64,000 nt of DNA from Lonepinella sp051851555 (GCF_051851555.1 NZ_JBPDVH010000006.1:1-64000); one strand, 5' to 3'. Counted from the stretch's first letter, positions 34,343 to 43,570 are shown. The notes: generated by a model from the sequence alone, not told the origin. Numbers and translations are program-made.

Positions 34343-34389
34343 CACCGCACTTTTTGTCACGAAGAGGTGATACCAACAAAAGTGCGGTG
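34343..34389 (+). repeat. Inverted uptake-signal pair after oadB
   Basis: CACCGCACTTTT (34343-34354) pairs with AAAAGTGCGGTG (34378-34389). No T-run follows, so it precedes rather than forms the main terminator, which comes two bases later. Confidence 0.6.
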
Positions 34390-34390
34390 C

Positions 34391-34418
34391 AAAAAATGCG
34401 ATCTTTGTCGCATTTTTT
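34391..34418 (+). terminator. Terminator of oadGAB
   Basis: AAAAAATGCG (34391-34400), loop ATCTTTGT, CGCATTTTTT (34409-34418). The 10-bp stem ends in a T-run. Confidence 0.8.
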
Positions 34419-34449
34419 ATATTCAATTCGTTGTAATGTAAAAAATATG

Positions 34450-34477
34450 TTGCAACCGACAGCTAAATTGGTATATT
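34450..34477 (+). promoter_or_regulatory. Candidate promoter of the TAXI-TRAP genes
   Basis: TTGCAA (34450-34455) and TATATT (34472-34477) stand 16 bp apart, 69 bp before the start of the binding-protein gene. Confidence 0.5.
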
Positions 34478-34545
34478 TTTAACTGTCCCTTTTTAATAGG
34501 TACGGAAATATACAACTTCATCCCCTTTCTAGGAGAACTATTGTT

Positions 34546-35511
34546 ATGAAAAAATTCTTAAAACTTTCCCTTGTCGCTGGCGTTGCAATGTCGGCATTTT
34601 CCACTCAAGCTGCAGACGAACAGTTTATTACCATTGGTACTGGTGGACAAACGGGCGTATATTATGTGGTTGGTCAATCGATTTGTCAGTTAGTGAACCG
34701 TGATACGGCGAAAACCCACATTAAATGTAATGCCCCCTCAACTGGTGCCTCAATCGCAAACTTGAATGCGATTGCTGCCAAGGAAATGGATATGGGGATT
34801 GCACAATCTGACTGGCAATATCATGCCTATAACGGCACCAGTTCTTTTGAGGGCAAGAAAAATGACAAATTGCGTGCGGTGTTCTCCTTACATGCTGAAC
34901 CTTTTACGTTAATGGCTCGTGATGATTCGGGGATTAAATCCTTTGATGACTTGAAAGGAAAACGTGTGAATGTGGGCGACCCAGGTTCTGGTACCCGAGC
35001 CACCATCAACGTTATCATGAAAGAAAAAGGTTGGACGGACAAAGATTTCAAAGTGGCTGCGGAATTAAAACCAGCGGAAATGGCGTCATCTATGTGTGAC
35101 AACAACCTTGACGCCATCACTTACAACGTTGGTCACCCGAATGGTGCATTGAAAGAGGCCGCAGCGTCTTGTGATTCTCACTTAGTGCCAGTAACCGGTC
35201 CTGAAATTGATAAATTAGTGGCGCAACATGCTTACTATGCGAAAGCCGTGATTCCTGGTGGTTTGTATAAAGGTACCGATAATCCAGTGGATACATTCGG
35301 TTCTTATGCGACGTTAGTGAGTTCAACGGATGTGGACGCAGATAAAGTCTATGCGGTGGTAAAAGCCGTGTTTGATAACTTCGACCGTTTCAAACGTTTA
35401 CACCCTGCTTTTGCGAACTTAAAAGAAGAAGAAATGATTAAAAATGCCTTGTCTGCACCATTGCACGAGGGGGCGGCTCGTTACTACAAAGAAAAAGGCT
35501 GGTTAAAATAA
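34546..35511 (+). CDS. TAXI-family TRAP transporter solute-binding protein
   Basis: The 321-residue periplasmic protein has a signal peptide ending near STQAA (residue 23) and the TAXI family core ITIGTGGQTGVYYVVGQSIC, followed by NLNAIAAKEMDMGIAQSDW and GDPGSGTRATINVIM. TAXI proteins bind small organic acids such as 2-oxoglutarate or glutamate; the substrate here is not known. The fused permease gene follows after a hairpin. Confidence 0.9.
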   Translation: MKKFLKLSLVAGVAMSAFSTQAADEQFITIGTGGQTGVYYVVGQSICQLVNRDTAKTHIKCNAPSTGASIANLNAIAAKEMDMGIAQSDWQYHAYNGTSSFEGKKNDKLRAVFSLHAEPFTLMARDDSGIKSFDDLKGKRVNVGDPGSGTRATINVIMKEKGWTDKDFKVAAELKPAEMASSMCDNNLDAITYNVGHPNGALKEAAASCDSHLVPVTGPEIDKLVAQHAYYAKAVIPGGLYKGTDNPVDTFGSYATLVSSTDVDADKVYAVVKAVFDNFDRFKRLHPAFANLKEEEMIKNALSAPLHEGAARYYKEKGWLK

Positions 35512-35538
35512 ATTAATCCTGCTTTGTCCTTTTCTATT

Positions 35539-35565
35539 ACACCCTACGCAGCCTGTGTAGGGTGT
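35539..35565 (+). terminator. Intercistronic hairpin between TAXI binding protein and permease
   Basis: ACACCCTACGCA (35539-35550), loop GCC, TGTGTAGGGTGT (35554-35565), then CTATTTTATC. The 12-bp stem with a weak T-rich tail may end part of the transcripts, giving more binding protein than permease. Confidence 0.55.
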
Positions 35566-35594
35566 CTATTTTATCGTTATTCGGGGACTTTACG

Positions 35595-38240
35595 ATGTCT
35601 GCACAAGAAAAAGCGATGGATTATGATGACTTGCAAGATATGGTGGCATCCAATGATGCCGGCGGTCGAAATCCAAGAGGCTTTGCCAAAAAACTCATTA
35701 TTGTGACCGCAATTGTTTGGTCGATTTTTCAGCTCTATTATACTTCTCCGTTTCCATTTTGGTTGCAAGAGCAATTAACGCATCTCGGCATTCCGTTAAA
35801 TGTGGTGGTGGACGACACGAAAGCCCGTTCTTATCATTTGGCGTTTGCGTTATTTTTAGCGTTTCTTTCGTTCCCTGCCTTTGCCAGTTCACCTAAACAT
35901 CGGATTCCTTTATTCGACTGGTGTTTAGCTATTGCTGGGGCGTTTTTAGGAGCTTATTATTTATTTTTCTACGAGGGCTTAGTCACTCGATTTGGTGCAC
36001 CAAATTTGCAAGATATTATTGCAGGTTGTTGCGGTGTCTTGCTGTTATTAGAGGCCACAAGACGTAGTTTAGGTTTGCCATTGGTGGTGATTGCGGTGGT
36101 GTTCTTGCTGTATAATTACTTCGGGCAATTTATGCCAACAGATTGGATTATCAGCCACCGTTCAGGCTCATTGGCTCAAATTGTCAACCAACAATGGATC
36201 ACCACTGAGGGGGTCTTTGGTGTGGCGCTTGGCGTCTCCACGAAATATGTGTTCTTATTTGTATTATTTGGTGCGTTGTTAGATAAAGCGGGGGCGGGTA
36301 ATTATTTTATTAAAACTGCCTTTGCCTACTTAGGCCATTTAAAAGGCGGGCCTGCTAAAGCCGCTGTGGTCTCTTCTGCGCTCACTGGATTGGTTTCTGG
36401 TTCCTCCATTGCGAATGTGGTGACCACAGGGACATTCACGATTCCCATGATGAAACGTGTGGGCTTTTCAGCCGAGAAAGCGGGCGCCGTAGAAGTGGCG
36501 TCTTCCGTTAATGGCCAAATTATGCCACCTGTAATGGGGGCCGCCGCATTTTTGATGATTGAATATGTCAATATGCCGTACAGCCAATTAATTATGCACG
36601 CTTTTTTACCGGCGCTAATTTCTTATATTGCGTTAGTTTACATCGTGCATTTAGAGGCCAATAAAATGGGCTTAAAAGGGCTTGATCGTGTCGATCCTGC
36701 TCGTCCGTTTTTAATGGTCGTGATCCGTACGCTAGGCTTTTTCTTGACCCTTTGCGTGATTTTCTTTGCTTTACATTTTGGCTTAGGCTGGATTAAAACG
36801 CTGATTCCGGATTATTCCTTTATGGTGATCGGGACGTTACTTGGCTGTGTTTATTTAGGCTTAATCCGTCGTGTGGCACAGTTCCCCGATTTAGAACCTG
36901 ATGATCCTAATTCCAAAATTGTCAAATTGCCGTCAGCGAAACCGACAGTGAATGCAGGCTTACATTACTTATTGCCGGTGGTGGTATTAATGTGGTGTTT
37001 GATGATCGAACGTTTATCACCGGGGCTTTCCGCTTTCTGGGCAATCTTGGCGTTATCTTCTATTTTAGTGAGCCAACGGCCTCTATTAAGTTGGTTCAGA
37101 CAGGAAAAAAGCGACAAAAAAGCGCTGTTTAAACAAGGTTTATATGAACTTATTGATGGCCTTGAAGTCGGTGCCAGAAATATGATTGGTATTGGGATTG
37201 CAACTGCCACTGCTGGTATTATCGTAGGCGTGGTGTCTTTGACCGGTTTCGGTGTGCAATTAGCCGGCATTATTGAATTTTTGTCCATGGGCAATATTTT
37301 ATTAATGTTGATTCTGGTGGCAATGTTCAGCTTAATCTTAGGAATGGGCTTGCCGACCACCGCCAACTATATCGTGGTGTCCTCCTTAATGGCCTTGGTG
37401 ATTGTGGAAGTGGGCAAACAAAACGGCTTAATTGTGCCATTAATTGCGGTGCATTTATTTGTCTTTTATTTCGGTATTATGGCCGATGTGACACCTCCCG
37501 TCGGTTTGGCCTCTTTTGCCGCTGCCGCTATTTCAGGTGGCAGTCCGATTAAAACTGGGGTAACCGCATTTTATTACAGTTTAAGAACCGCTATTTTGCC
37601 GTTTCTGTTTATTTTCAATACGGATTTATTACTTATTGATGTCAGTTGGTGGCATGCCTTGCTGATATTCTGTGTTGCGACCATTGGGATTATGATTTTC
37701 ACGGCGGCAAGCATGAATTTCTTTGTGGTGAAAAATAAAGCATGGGAAACAGCGGTGTTAATTTTGGCAGCGTTTACGTTATTTCGTCCGGGGTTCTTTA
37801 TGGAATATGTTTCCCCGACCGCACGTAGCGTGGAGCCTGCGCAATTTGTGCAAGAGTTGGGACAAACACCCGTCGGGCAAAATATTATGCTGAAAGTATC
37901 TGGCATTAACCCTTATGGCAAAGAAATTCAATTCTACTCACAACTGGCCGTGCCAGCGGGAGAAACGGGCGAAGATCGGGTGAAAGCCTTAGGTTTAACC
38001 CTGTTAGATACGGGTGAACAGATTGAAATTAACGGCAAATTGTCACCGAAAATCTTAATTGATAACGTAGAAATGGATTCTCCAGCGGCTAAAGCAGGAT
38101 TAAACTGGGATCAAACGATTCTTGAGTTGGATTTACCGACTCACTCGATTCCAAAAGAATGGATGTTTATTCCCGCCCTATTATTGGCATTCGGGGTGTG
38201 GTGGAATCAACGTCGTCGGAAATCTCAAATCACGAATTAA
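35595..38240 (+). CDS. TRAP transporter fused 4TM/12TM permease (TAXI type)
   Basis: I chose ATG 35595, seven bases after GGGGA, giving 881 residues. The N-terminal part holds the small-subunit helices, and the middle is the DctM-like large permease with SGLVSGSSIANVVTTGTFTI-type re-entrant loop sequence and GMGLPTTANYIVVS. A C-terminal extension of about 140 residues with a final membrane helix resembles DUF3394. It imports the solute caught by the preceding binding protein, driven by sodium; oadGAB next door could supply that gradient (inference). Confidence 0.9.
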   Translation: MSAQEKAMDYDDLQDMVASNDAGGRNPRGFAKKLIIVTAIVWSIFQLYYTSPFPFWLQEQLTHLGIPLNVVVDDTKARSYHLAFALFLAFLSFPAFASSPKHRIPLFDWCLAIAGAFLGAYYLFFYEGLVTRFGAPNLQDIIAGCCGVLLLLEATRRSLGLPLVVIAVVFLLYNYFGQFMPTDWIISHRSGSLAQIVNQQWITTEGVFGVALGVSTKYVFLFVLFGALLDKAGAGNYFIKTAFAYLGHLKGGPAKAAVVSSALTGLVSGSSIANVVTTGTFTIPMMKRVGFSAEKAGAVEVASSVNGQIMPPVMGAAAFLMIEYVNMPYSQLIMHAFLPALISYIALVYIVHLEANKMGLKGLDRVDPARPFLMVVIRTLGFFLTLCVIFFALHFGLGWIKTLIPDYSFMVIGTLLGCVYLGLIRRVAQFPDLEPDDPNSKIVKLPSAKPTVNAGLHYLLPVVVLMWCLMIERLSPGLSAFWAILALSSILVSQRPLLSWFRQEKSDKKALFKQGLYELIDGLEVGARNMIGIGIATATAGIIVGVVSLTGFGVQLAGIIEFLSMGNILLMLILVAMFSLILGMGLPTTANYIVVSSLMALVIVEVGKQNGLIVPLIAVHLFVFYFGIMADVTPPVGLASFAAAAISGGSPIKTGVTAFYYSLRTAILPFLFIFNTDLLLIDVSWWHALLIFCVATIGIMIFTAASMNFFVVKNKAWETAVLILAAFTLFRPGFFMEYVSPTARSVEPAQFVQELGQTPVGQNIMLKVSGINPYGKEIQFYSQLAVPAGETGEDRVKALGLTLLDTGEQIEINGKLSPKILIDNVEMDSPAAKAGLNWDQTILELDLPTHSIPKEWMFIPALLLAFGVWWNQRRRKSQITN

Positions 38241-38245
38241 TGTAT

Positions 38246-38264
38246 GGCTGGCAACCCGCCAGCC
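38246..38264 (+). other. Hairpin between TRAP permease and UspA gene
   Basis: GGCTGGC (38246-38252), loop AACCC, GCCAGCC (38258-38264). It lies in the 41-bp gap and is followed by TTTAAAAAGGA, so it is at most a weak stop. Confidence 0.45.
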
Positions 38265-38281
38265 TTTAAAAAGGATATTTT

Positions 38282-38707
38282 ATGTATAACAACTTGCTCA
38301 TTGCGATTGATTTAAATAATTTGCAAAGTGCCAAATATGTAGTGGACACTTGCTTAAAACTGACAGCGCATAAACCCGATGCGGTTTATCGTGTGGTGTC
38401 CATTATTGAACCCATGGATGACAGCTTTATCTCTGCGTTTTTACCGAAAAATTTTGATAAATCCGTGGTCGAAGAAGCCAATAAAGCCTTACACGAGTTC
38501 ACTCAAGCGAATTTTCCCGCCGGTGCGAAAGTGCAACATATCGTCGCCCATGGTACCGTATATGAAGAAGTGAACCGTATTGCACAAGAAAAATCGGTGG
38601 ATTTAATCGTCATGTTGGCGAGCAGTAAACCGAAAGCCAAGGGATTAAGCTCTAACACCGTCAAAGTCGCACGCCATAGTGAAAAACCGATGTTGATTCT
38701 CAAATAG
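38282..38707 (+). CDS. UspA-family universal stress protein
   Basis: The 141-residue protein has the Usp fold: MYNNLLIAIDL at the start, AHGTVYEEVNRIAQEKSVDLIVM in the middle and a C-terminal HSEKPMLILK strand. Small Usp proteins often accompany TRAP transporters and can regulate them, as TeaD does in Halomonas. Its place 41 bases after the permease supports that. The usual ATP-binding G-x2-G-x9-G motif is degenerate here. Confidence 0.82.
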   Translation: MYNNLLIAIDLNNLQSAKYVVDTCLKLTAHKPDAVYRVVSIIEPMDDSFISAFLPKNFDKSVVEEANKALHEFTQANFPAGAKVQHIVAHGTVYEEVNRIAQEKSVDLIVMLASSKPKAKGLSSNTVKVARHSEKPMLILK

Positions 38708-38834
38708 AAACTCGGTAAAATTGACAAAAAGGTTTAAGCTATTAATCAAGGCAGATTCTTGGCTAAATATTTTATGAAGTAGCGGAACTTTTATGAAAAA
38801 AGTGCGGTCTAATTTAACATAAAATTGAAAGCAG

Positions 38835-38862
38835 TTGATCTTTTGCTGTTTTATGTTATAAA
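38835..38862 (+). promoter_or_regulatory. Candidate sigma-70 promoter of rpoH
   Basis: TTGATC (38835-38840) and TATAAA (38857-38862), 16 bp apart, 41 bp ahead of the start codon. The rest of the 195-bp gap holds one uptake signal (38800-38808) and nothing else I can name. Confidence 0.5.
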
Positions 38863-38902
38863 GACAGAAACTATTTCGTCTTACATTTGAAGAAGGAAAG
38901 CG

Positions 38903-39748
38903 ATGAATAAAGAAGCACAAATGATGTTAGTTCCGCAAGGTAATCTCGAGGGTTATATTCGTGCCGCTAATGCGTACCCAATGCTCACGGCAGAAGAAGA
39001 AAAGGAATTGGCGGAACGTTTGTACTACAAAGAGGACCTTGATGCGGCAAAAGCCTTAATTTTGTCACACCTCCGCTTTGTGATTCACGTTGCTCGTGGT
39101 TATTCAGGCTATGGTTTACCGCAAGCGGATTTAATTCAAGAGGGTAATATTGGCTTGATGAAAGCGGTCAAACGCTTTAACCCAGAAGTGGGCGTACGCT
39201 TGGTGTCATTTGCAGTGCATTGGATCAAAGCCGAAATTCACGAATATGTACTCCGTAACTGGCGTATCGTGAAAGTGGCAACCACTAAAGCACAACGCAA
39301 ATTGTTCTTCAACCTACGTAAAACCAAACAACGTTTAGGTTGGTTTAACGAAAACGAAGTGGATTTAGTGGCCAATGAGCTCGGCGTGTCTAAACAAGAC
39401 GTGATCGAAATGGAAAGTCGCATGACGGGGGCCGATGTTGGTTTTGATTTGCCCAATGAAGATAGCGAAGAAAGTAGTTTTTCTCCCGTGATGTATTTGG
39501 AAGATAAAAGCTCCAATTTCGCTGCGGAATTAGAAAATGAAAACTTTGAAAACCAAGCCGTTGAGCAATTAAGTAACGCCATGGAAACCTTGGACGAACG
39601 GAGCCAAGACATTATTAAAGCCCGCTGGTTAGATGATGATAAAGCGACATTGCATGATTTGGCTGCTAAGTATAATATTTCTGCTGAACGGGTGCGTCAG
39701 TTGGAAACTAATGCGTTGAAGAAATTGAAAAGTGCGGTGAATTTTTAG
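38903..39748 (+). CDS. rpoH: Heat-shock sigma factor RpoH (sigma-32)
   Basis: RpoH directs RNA polymerase to heat-shock promoters. The 281-residue protein has region 2 (LRFVIHVARGYSGYGLPQAD and QEGNIGLMKAVKRFNP), the RpoH box QRKLFFNLR at 131-139, which is the target for DnaK/FtsH-linked turnover, and region 4 with a helix-turn-helix (LHDLAAKYNISAERVRQLE). An uptake signal overlaps the C-terminal codons near 39730. Confidence 0.96.
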   Translation: MNKEAQMMLVPQGNLEGYIRAANAYPMLTAEEEKELAERLYYKEDLDAAKALILSHLRFVIHVARGYSGYGLPQADLIQEGNIGLMKAVKRFNPEVGVRLVSFAVHWIKAEIHEYVLRNWRIVKVATTKAQRKLFFNLRKTKQRLGWFNENEVDLVANELGVSKQDVIEMESRMTGADVGFDLPNEDSEESSFSPVMYLEDKSSNFAAELENENFENQAVEQLSNAMETLDERSQDIIKARWLDDDKATLHDLAAKYNISAERVRQLETNALKKLKSAVNF

Positions 39749-39763
39749 GGAATTTATTACAAG

Positions 39764-39793
39764 AAAAAAGATCGAAGAAATTCGATCTTTTTT
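39764..39793 (+). terminator. Terminator of rpoH
   Basis: AAAAAAGATCGAA (39764-39776), GAAA loop, TTCGATCTTTTTT (39781-39793). A 13-bp perfect stem with T-run. Confidence 0.88.
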
Positions 39794-39873
39794 GTTATCT
39801 GTTTATTTTTGTTGTAACAATATAACTAATGTAGTAGCATTAGCTAATATTTACAATGGAAAGGAAAGGGAAT

Positions 39874-40137
39874 ATGAATGTGATTACCAGTCGGGAATTT
39901 TACCAAAATACAGGAAAAGCCCACAAAATTGCAAAAATAGAACCCGTGTTGATTACCAAACATGGTACGCCTGATATTGTTGTATTAAATTATACGGAAT
40001 ATCAACGCTTAACTCAGCTTTCATCTTCTCGATCATTATATGATATTTTTGCGAGTAGCAACCCACAAGTTGCAGAAATTGATTTAATCTTGCCAGATCG
40101 TGAAGTGGATCATCAACGTCCAGATGTGGAGTTCTGA
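39874..40137 (+). CDS. Phd/YefM-type antitoxin
   Basis: I chose ATG 39874 (MNVITSREFYQNTGKAHKIA), with AGGAAAGGG just ahead, giving 87 residues; an in-frame ATG at 39856 is possible. The N-terminal half is the Phd DNA-binding fold (VLITKHGTPDIVVLNYTEYQ) and the C-terminal half should wrap around the toxin. Its stop overlaps the toxin start, which couples translation. It should repress its own promoter. Confidence 0.85.
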   Translation: MNVITSREFYQNTGKAHKIAKIEPVLITKHGTPDIVVLNYTEYQRLTQLSSSRSLYDIFASSNPQVAEIDLILPDREVDHQRPDVEF

Positions 40138-40559
40138 TGATGTTCTTAATTGATACGAATATTATTAGCGAAATACGTAAAATTCCCTTGGGTTATGCCA
40201 ATGTTGGGGTAGTTGCGTGGGCAAAGAACGTCACGGAAGATCAGACCTTTATTTCTGCGGTTTCTATCATGGAAATTGAACGTGGTATTTTAGCCTTATA
40301 CAGACGAGATCCCACTCAAGCAAAAATCATTCAATTTTGGTTTGAAAATACGGTAAAACGTCAATTTCAGGGGCGAATCTTACCTATTGATTCACAGACT
40401 GCAGAAATCTGTGCCAAATTACATGTTCCCAACAAACGCCCTGAAAATGACGCTTGGATCGCAGCCACAGCCTTGCAACATCAGTTGACCTTGGTTACTC
40501 GTAATATTAAAGATTTGGACATGAAAGATTTATTGGTTTTTAATCCGTTTAGGGAATAG
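40137..40559 (+). CDS. VapC/FitB-type PIN-domain toxin
   Basis: The 140-residue protein has a PIN-domain ribonuclease core: Asp6 in FLIDTN, acidic residues in IMEIERG (Glu46/Glu48), Asp105 in RPENDAWIAATA, and a final acidic residue in TRNIKDLD. Relatives cut tRNA or rRNA and stop growth until the antitoxin returns. ATG overlaps the antitoxin stop (TGATGATG). A second in-frame ATG follows directly. Confidence 0.87.
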   Translation: MMFLIDTNIISEIRKIPLGYANVGVVAWAKNVTEDQTFISAVSIMEIERGILALYRRDPTQAKIIQFWFENTVKRQFQGRILPIDSQTAEICAKLHVPNKRPENDAWIAATALQHQLTLVTRNIKDLDMKDLLVFNPFRE

Positions 40560-40649
40560 AAATTGTGTTAAAATTCAACAAAACTTTTTAGATTGATGAA
40601 ACGGTATTTTGTTATACACTTTCTGATTTCAGAAATATAAACTAACGTT

Positions 40650-41354
40650 ATGAAAAAATCTGCCAAAAAAGAAGCAAGCTTGGCTTTACAAGAAAAAATC
40701 AAGCACATCATTTTGCAACGTCACCTGAAAGCAGGTGATTTAATGCCCACGGAAAACGAGCTCATTGAGCAATTAGAGGTGAGCCGTTCCAGTCTTCGGG
40801 AAGCTATTAAATCATTAGAGGCCTTACATATTCTGGATATTCAACACGGTGTAGGAACATTTGTTGGGCAGTCATCAATGACCCCGATGATTCGCACGCT
40901 TGCCTTTCACGCTCAGTTGGATTTAGCCAATGATTGTCAGTATCTATTGAATATTTTAGATGTGCGAGAGATTTTACAATATGGCTTTGCCTCTTTGACA
41001 TTGGCGAGAATCAGCGATGAAGAGGTGGAACAATTACAGCTTTTGGTGAAGCAATTACAACAGCAGGCTCGTCAACAGCAATATGCGTTGGAGATCGAAA
41101 AAGCCATTCATTTGCAAACCTATCAATCGGTACATAATCCTTTATTATCCCAGTATTTAGATGCTTTTTGGCAGATTTTTGAGTTACTTGATACGGAATT
41201 GCCTGCTCCACCTTATACACCAACTGAATTGGCAATGTTATATCAAGAATGGGTCGATGCGGTAGAAAGCCGTGATGTGGATCGGTTTCAACACAGTATT
41301 TTGAGCTATTTTCATCAAATTAGACAACGTTTGATTGTACAGGAGAAACAATAA
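40650..41354 (+). CDS. GntR-family (FadR-type) transcriptional regulator
   Basis: The 234-residue protein has the GntR winged helix (LKAGDLMPTENELIEQLEVS, then RSSLREAIKSLEALHI) and a helical FCD-like effector domain. The next gene starts within its stop codon (TAATG), so the two are co-translated. Its neighbours are sialic-acid-type genes, and regulators such as NanR belong to this family, so it may control the local module. Confidence 0.85.
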   Translation: MKKSAKKEASLALQEKIKHIILQRHLKAGDLMPTENELIEQLEVSRSSLREAIKSLEALHILDIQHGVGTFVGQSSMTPMIRTLAFHAQLDLANDCQYLLNILDVREILQYGFASLTLARISDEEVEQLQLLVKQLQQQARQQQYALEIEKAIHLQTYQSVHNPLLSQYLDAFWQIFELLDTELPAPPYTPTELAMLYQEWVDAVESRDVDRFQHSILSYFHQIRQRLIVQEKQ

Positions 41355-42424
41355 TGCAAGGTTTAAAAGTCGCTTTAGTGGGCTGTGGTTTCTTTGGTCA
41401 ACAGTTGGTTTTGGCATTCCAAAAAGCGGGTGCCAATTTGGTGGGAATGGTGGATTTAGATATGGTGTTGGCTAGACAATTAGCGGAACGATGCCAAAGT
41501 CAATGCTATGAGCAATTAGAGCAATTATTGGCAGAGCAGAAACCTGATTTAACCCTAATTGCTACCTATAATAATACGCATGTTGATATTGCAAAAACAG
41601 CATTGCAAGCCAAAAGTGCGGTGTTTATTGAAACACCTTTTACCTTAACAAAACAAGATTGTACGGAGTTAATAGCGTTAGCGAAACAGCAACAATCTGG
41701 CTTATTTGTGGGGCATTTGTTGCGAATCATGCCTGGGTTGCAAAAAGCAAAAATGATTTTAGAAAAACATCAACTAGGCAAATTAACTGTGGCAAGAGCC
41801 AATCGTCAGCGTTGGATTGATTCAGGCGAAACGCAAAATTGGTGGAAAAATGATGTGAATTTGACAGGCGGTAAACTGTTGCACGAAATCCACGAATTGG
41901 ATTTGTTGTGTTGGTTATTGGGCGATGTCAGTTCTGTTTATGCTCAAGCTACCAACCAAGCCCATTTAGATTTTCCAGCTAACCACGATATTATTCAAGT
42001 CTTGCTACAATTTGAAAATGGTATTTATGGTTCGCTAGAAATGGGAACAGCATACCGTTTGCACAAATGGGATATTGCAATTCACGGTGAATTGGGTTCT
42101 TTAGTTATTAATTTTACGACATCTACAGTTACCTTGACATCTGCTCAGGGACATCGTCAGCAGTTTAATTTATTCGATGAATTTGAAGCAGATTTGTCCT
42201 TACGGGAACATAGTAAAGGTGTGCAGAAATATAATCAGATTAGCACCTCATGTCCTTATTGGCTCACTCGGGCAACAGAAATTGAAGCGGACTATATTGT
42301 ACAGAATTTTGCGTTGAATAAGGCAAATATGTTGAGCGTGAATCCCCACAAAGCGGTTTGTGTCGCAGTGGCGGCAAAAGAATCTATTCGGCAAGGTAGA
42401 CAGATTCAGGTTAAATATGAATAA
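41354..42424 (+). CDS. Gfo/Idh/MocA-family protein lacking the EKP lysine
   Basis: The 356-residue protein has an intact dinucleotide motif GCGFFG (10-15) and keeps the HEIHELD motif (177-183) shared with the oxidoreductase encoded at 42464. At the position of the catalytic Glu-Lys-Pro it reads ETP (93-95), so the usual lysine is Thr. It may be a non-classical enzyme, or a partner or sensor protein. It is translationally coupled to the GntR regulator. An uptake signal lies near 41614. Confidence 0.8.
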   Translation: MQGLKVALVGCGFFGQQLVLAFQKAGANLVGMVDLDMVLARQLAERCQSQCYEQLEQLLAEQKPDLTLIATYNNTHVDIAKTALQAKSAVFIETPFTLTKQDCTELIALAKQQQSGLFVGHLLRIMPGLQKAKMILEKHQLGKLTVARANRQRWIDSGETQNWWKNDVNLTGGKLLHEIHELDLLCWLLGDVSSVYAQATNQAHLDFPANHDIIQVLLQFENGIYGSLEMGTAYRLHKWDIAIHGELGSLVINFTTSTVTLTSAQGHRQQFNLFDEFEADLSLREHSKGVQKYNQISTSCPYWLTRATEIEADYIVQNFALNKANMLSVNPHKAVCVAVAAKESIRQGRQIQVKYE

Positions 42425-42465
42425 TTGTAGGGTGCGGACACATGGGCCGCACCCTACAATTTTTT
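42423..42465. terminator. Terminator between convergent Gfo/Idh genes
   Basis: AATTGTAGGGTGCGG (42423-42437) and CCGCACCCTACAATT (42447-42461) form a 15-bp perfect stem followed by T residues. The core GTAGGGTG is shared with the hairpin at 35539-35565. Confidence 0.85.
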
Positions 42466-43570
42466 ATTTAACAATTTCAGCTAATGCCACTTTACGATTC
42501 TGATAACGTGAAAGCGTACAGGCATCTGCCGTTGCAATGGCTGCCAGTGCGGCTTCCCCTGTTAGTAATTTTTCAAATTCAGCGGTCGGTTTCATGCCCG
42601 ACATAATTTTGTGTAAATATGCCATTTCTTTGTGAATAATGGAATTGAGCCACTGTGGCGTACGTTTCCCAGGTTTACCGTATTGAATTGCGCCGTCCAT
42701 TTCTGTGCTGGTATAAATTCTTGTGCGATCATCATCTTCGGCTTGGCTTTCGTGAACTAAGAAATGACTGTCTTTGCCATCGACTCGCAATGTTCCACCA
42801 CAATGGTACATGTCAATTTTGATTGCCCCTTTCTCCCCTTGAATTAACACATAATGTTCGCCCCAACGGAAAGCCGAACCATATTCTAAGACAGCAAATC
42901 GACCATCAGAAAATTCCATATTAATAAATAACATATCATCTTCATCACCAAAATGTTCACTTTGATGAGCTACATTATTCGCCGTCATAGTGACAGTTTC
43001 AGGCATGCCATTCATTAAAAATTGAATACAGTCCAATTCGTGAATATGATGATATAAATGCCCGCCAGATTTTTCCCGAATTTTTTTCCACGAAATGCTC
43101 GGTTGCACATCTTCCCAACCGTTACGGGCTGAATGACAATAAAGTACTTTGCCAATCACTCCACTGTTAATTAACTCTTTTGCGTGGTGTACACCATTGA
43201 AGAAATTCATAATATGCCCCGCCATAAAAATGACACCGTGTTTTTTGCAGGTTTCTACCATTTCTTTGCAATCGGCATAATTTAACGCAATGGGTTTCTC
43301 ACAGAAAACATGTTTTTTATGTTGAGCTGCTAACAATACAGGTTCTTTGTGTAGATAATTCGGTGTCGCCACTACCACACAATCCACATCATCACGAGAT
43401 ACCAGTGCCAACAAACTGTCCGTATTATCACAACCGAGTTCTTGTGCAATGGTTTCGCCATTTTCAGGATCGTACACCGCAGAAATAATTGCACCGTCAT
43501 TAGTTTTTAATGCTCGAGCAAGATCCGCACCAAAGTAGCCTGTACCAACAATGCCATAACGAATATTCAT
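42464..43570 (-). CDS. nanOx: NanOx (YjhC)-type oxidoreductase for dehydrated sialic acids
   Basis: I chose the ATG at 43570, behind AAGGAGTT, giving 368 residues. It follows E. coli YjhC closely: GTGYFGAELAR-like GTGYFGADLAR (9-19), YDPENGE, FCEKPIAL with EKP at 91-93, FMAGHIMNFFNGV, and GGHLYHHIHELD (169-180). YjhC uses NAD to interconvert 2,7-anhydro-Neu5Ac (and the 2,3-dehydro form) with Neu5Ac. The divergent transporter at 43778 matches YjhB, its usual partner. The assignment rests on remembered E. coli sequences and on the gene pair. Confidence 0.83.
   Translation of the reverse strand: MNIRYGIVGTGYFGADLARALKTNDGAIISAVYDPENGETIAQELGCDNTDSLLALVSRDDVDCVVVATPNYLHKEPVLLAAQHKKHVFCEKPIALNYADCKEMVETCKKHGVIFMAGHIMNFFNGVHHAKELINSGVIGKVLYCHSARNGWEDVQPSISWKKIREKSGGHLYHHIHELDCIQFLMNGMPETVTMTANNVAHQSEHFGDEDDMLFINMEFSDGRFAVLEYGSAFRWGEHYVLIQGEKGAIKIDMYHCGGTLRVDGKDSHFLVHESQAEDDDRTRIYTSTEMDGAIQYGKPGKRTPQWLNSIIHKEMAYLHKIMSGMKPTAEFEKLLTGEAALAAIATADACTLSRYQNRKVALAEIVK

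Noticed and set aside
36091..36282. Small plus-strand frame inside the TRAP permease gene
   Set aside because: It lies fully within the 35595-38240 frame and has no start signal.
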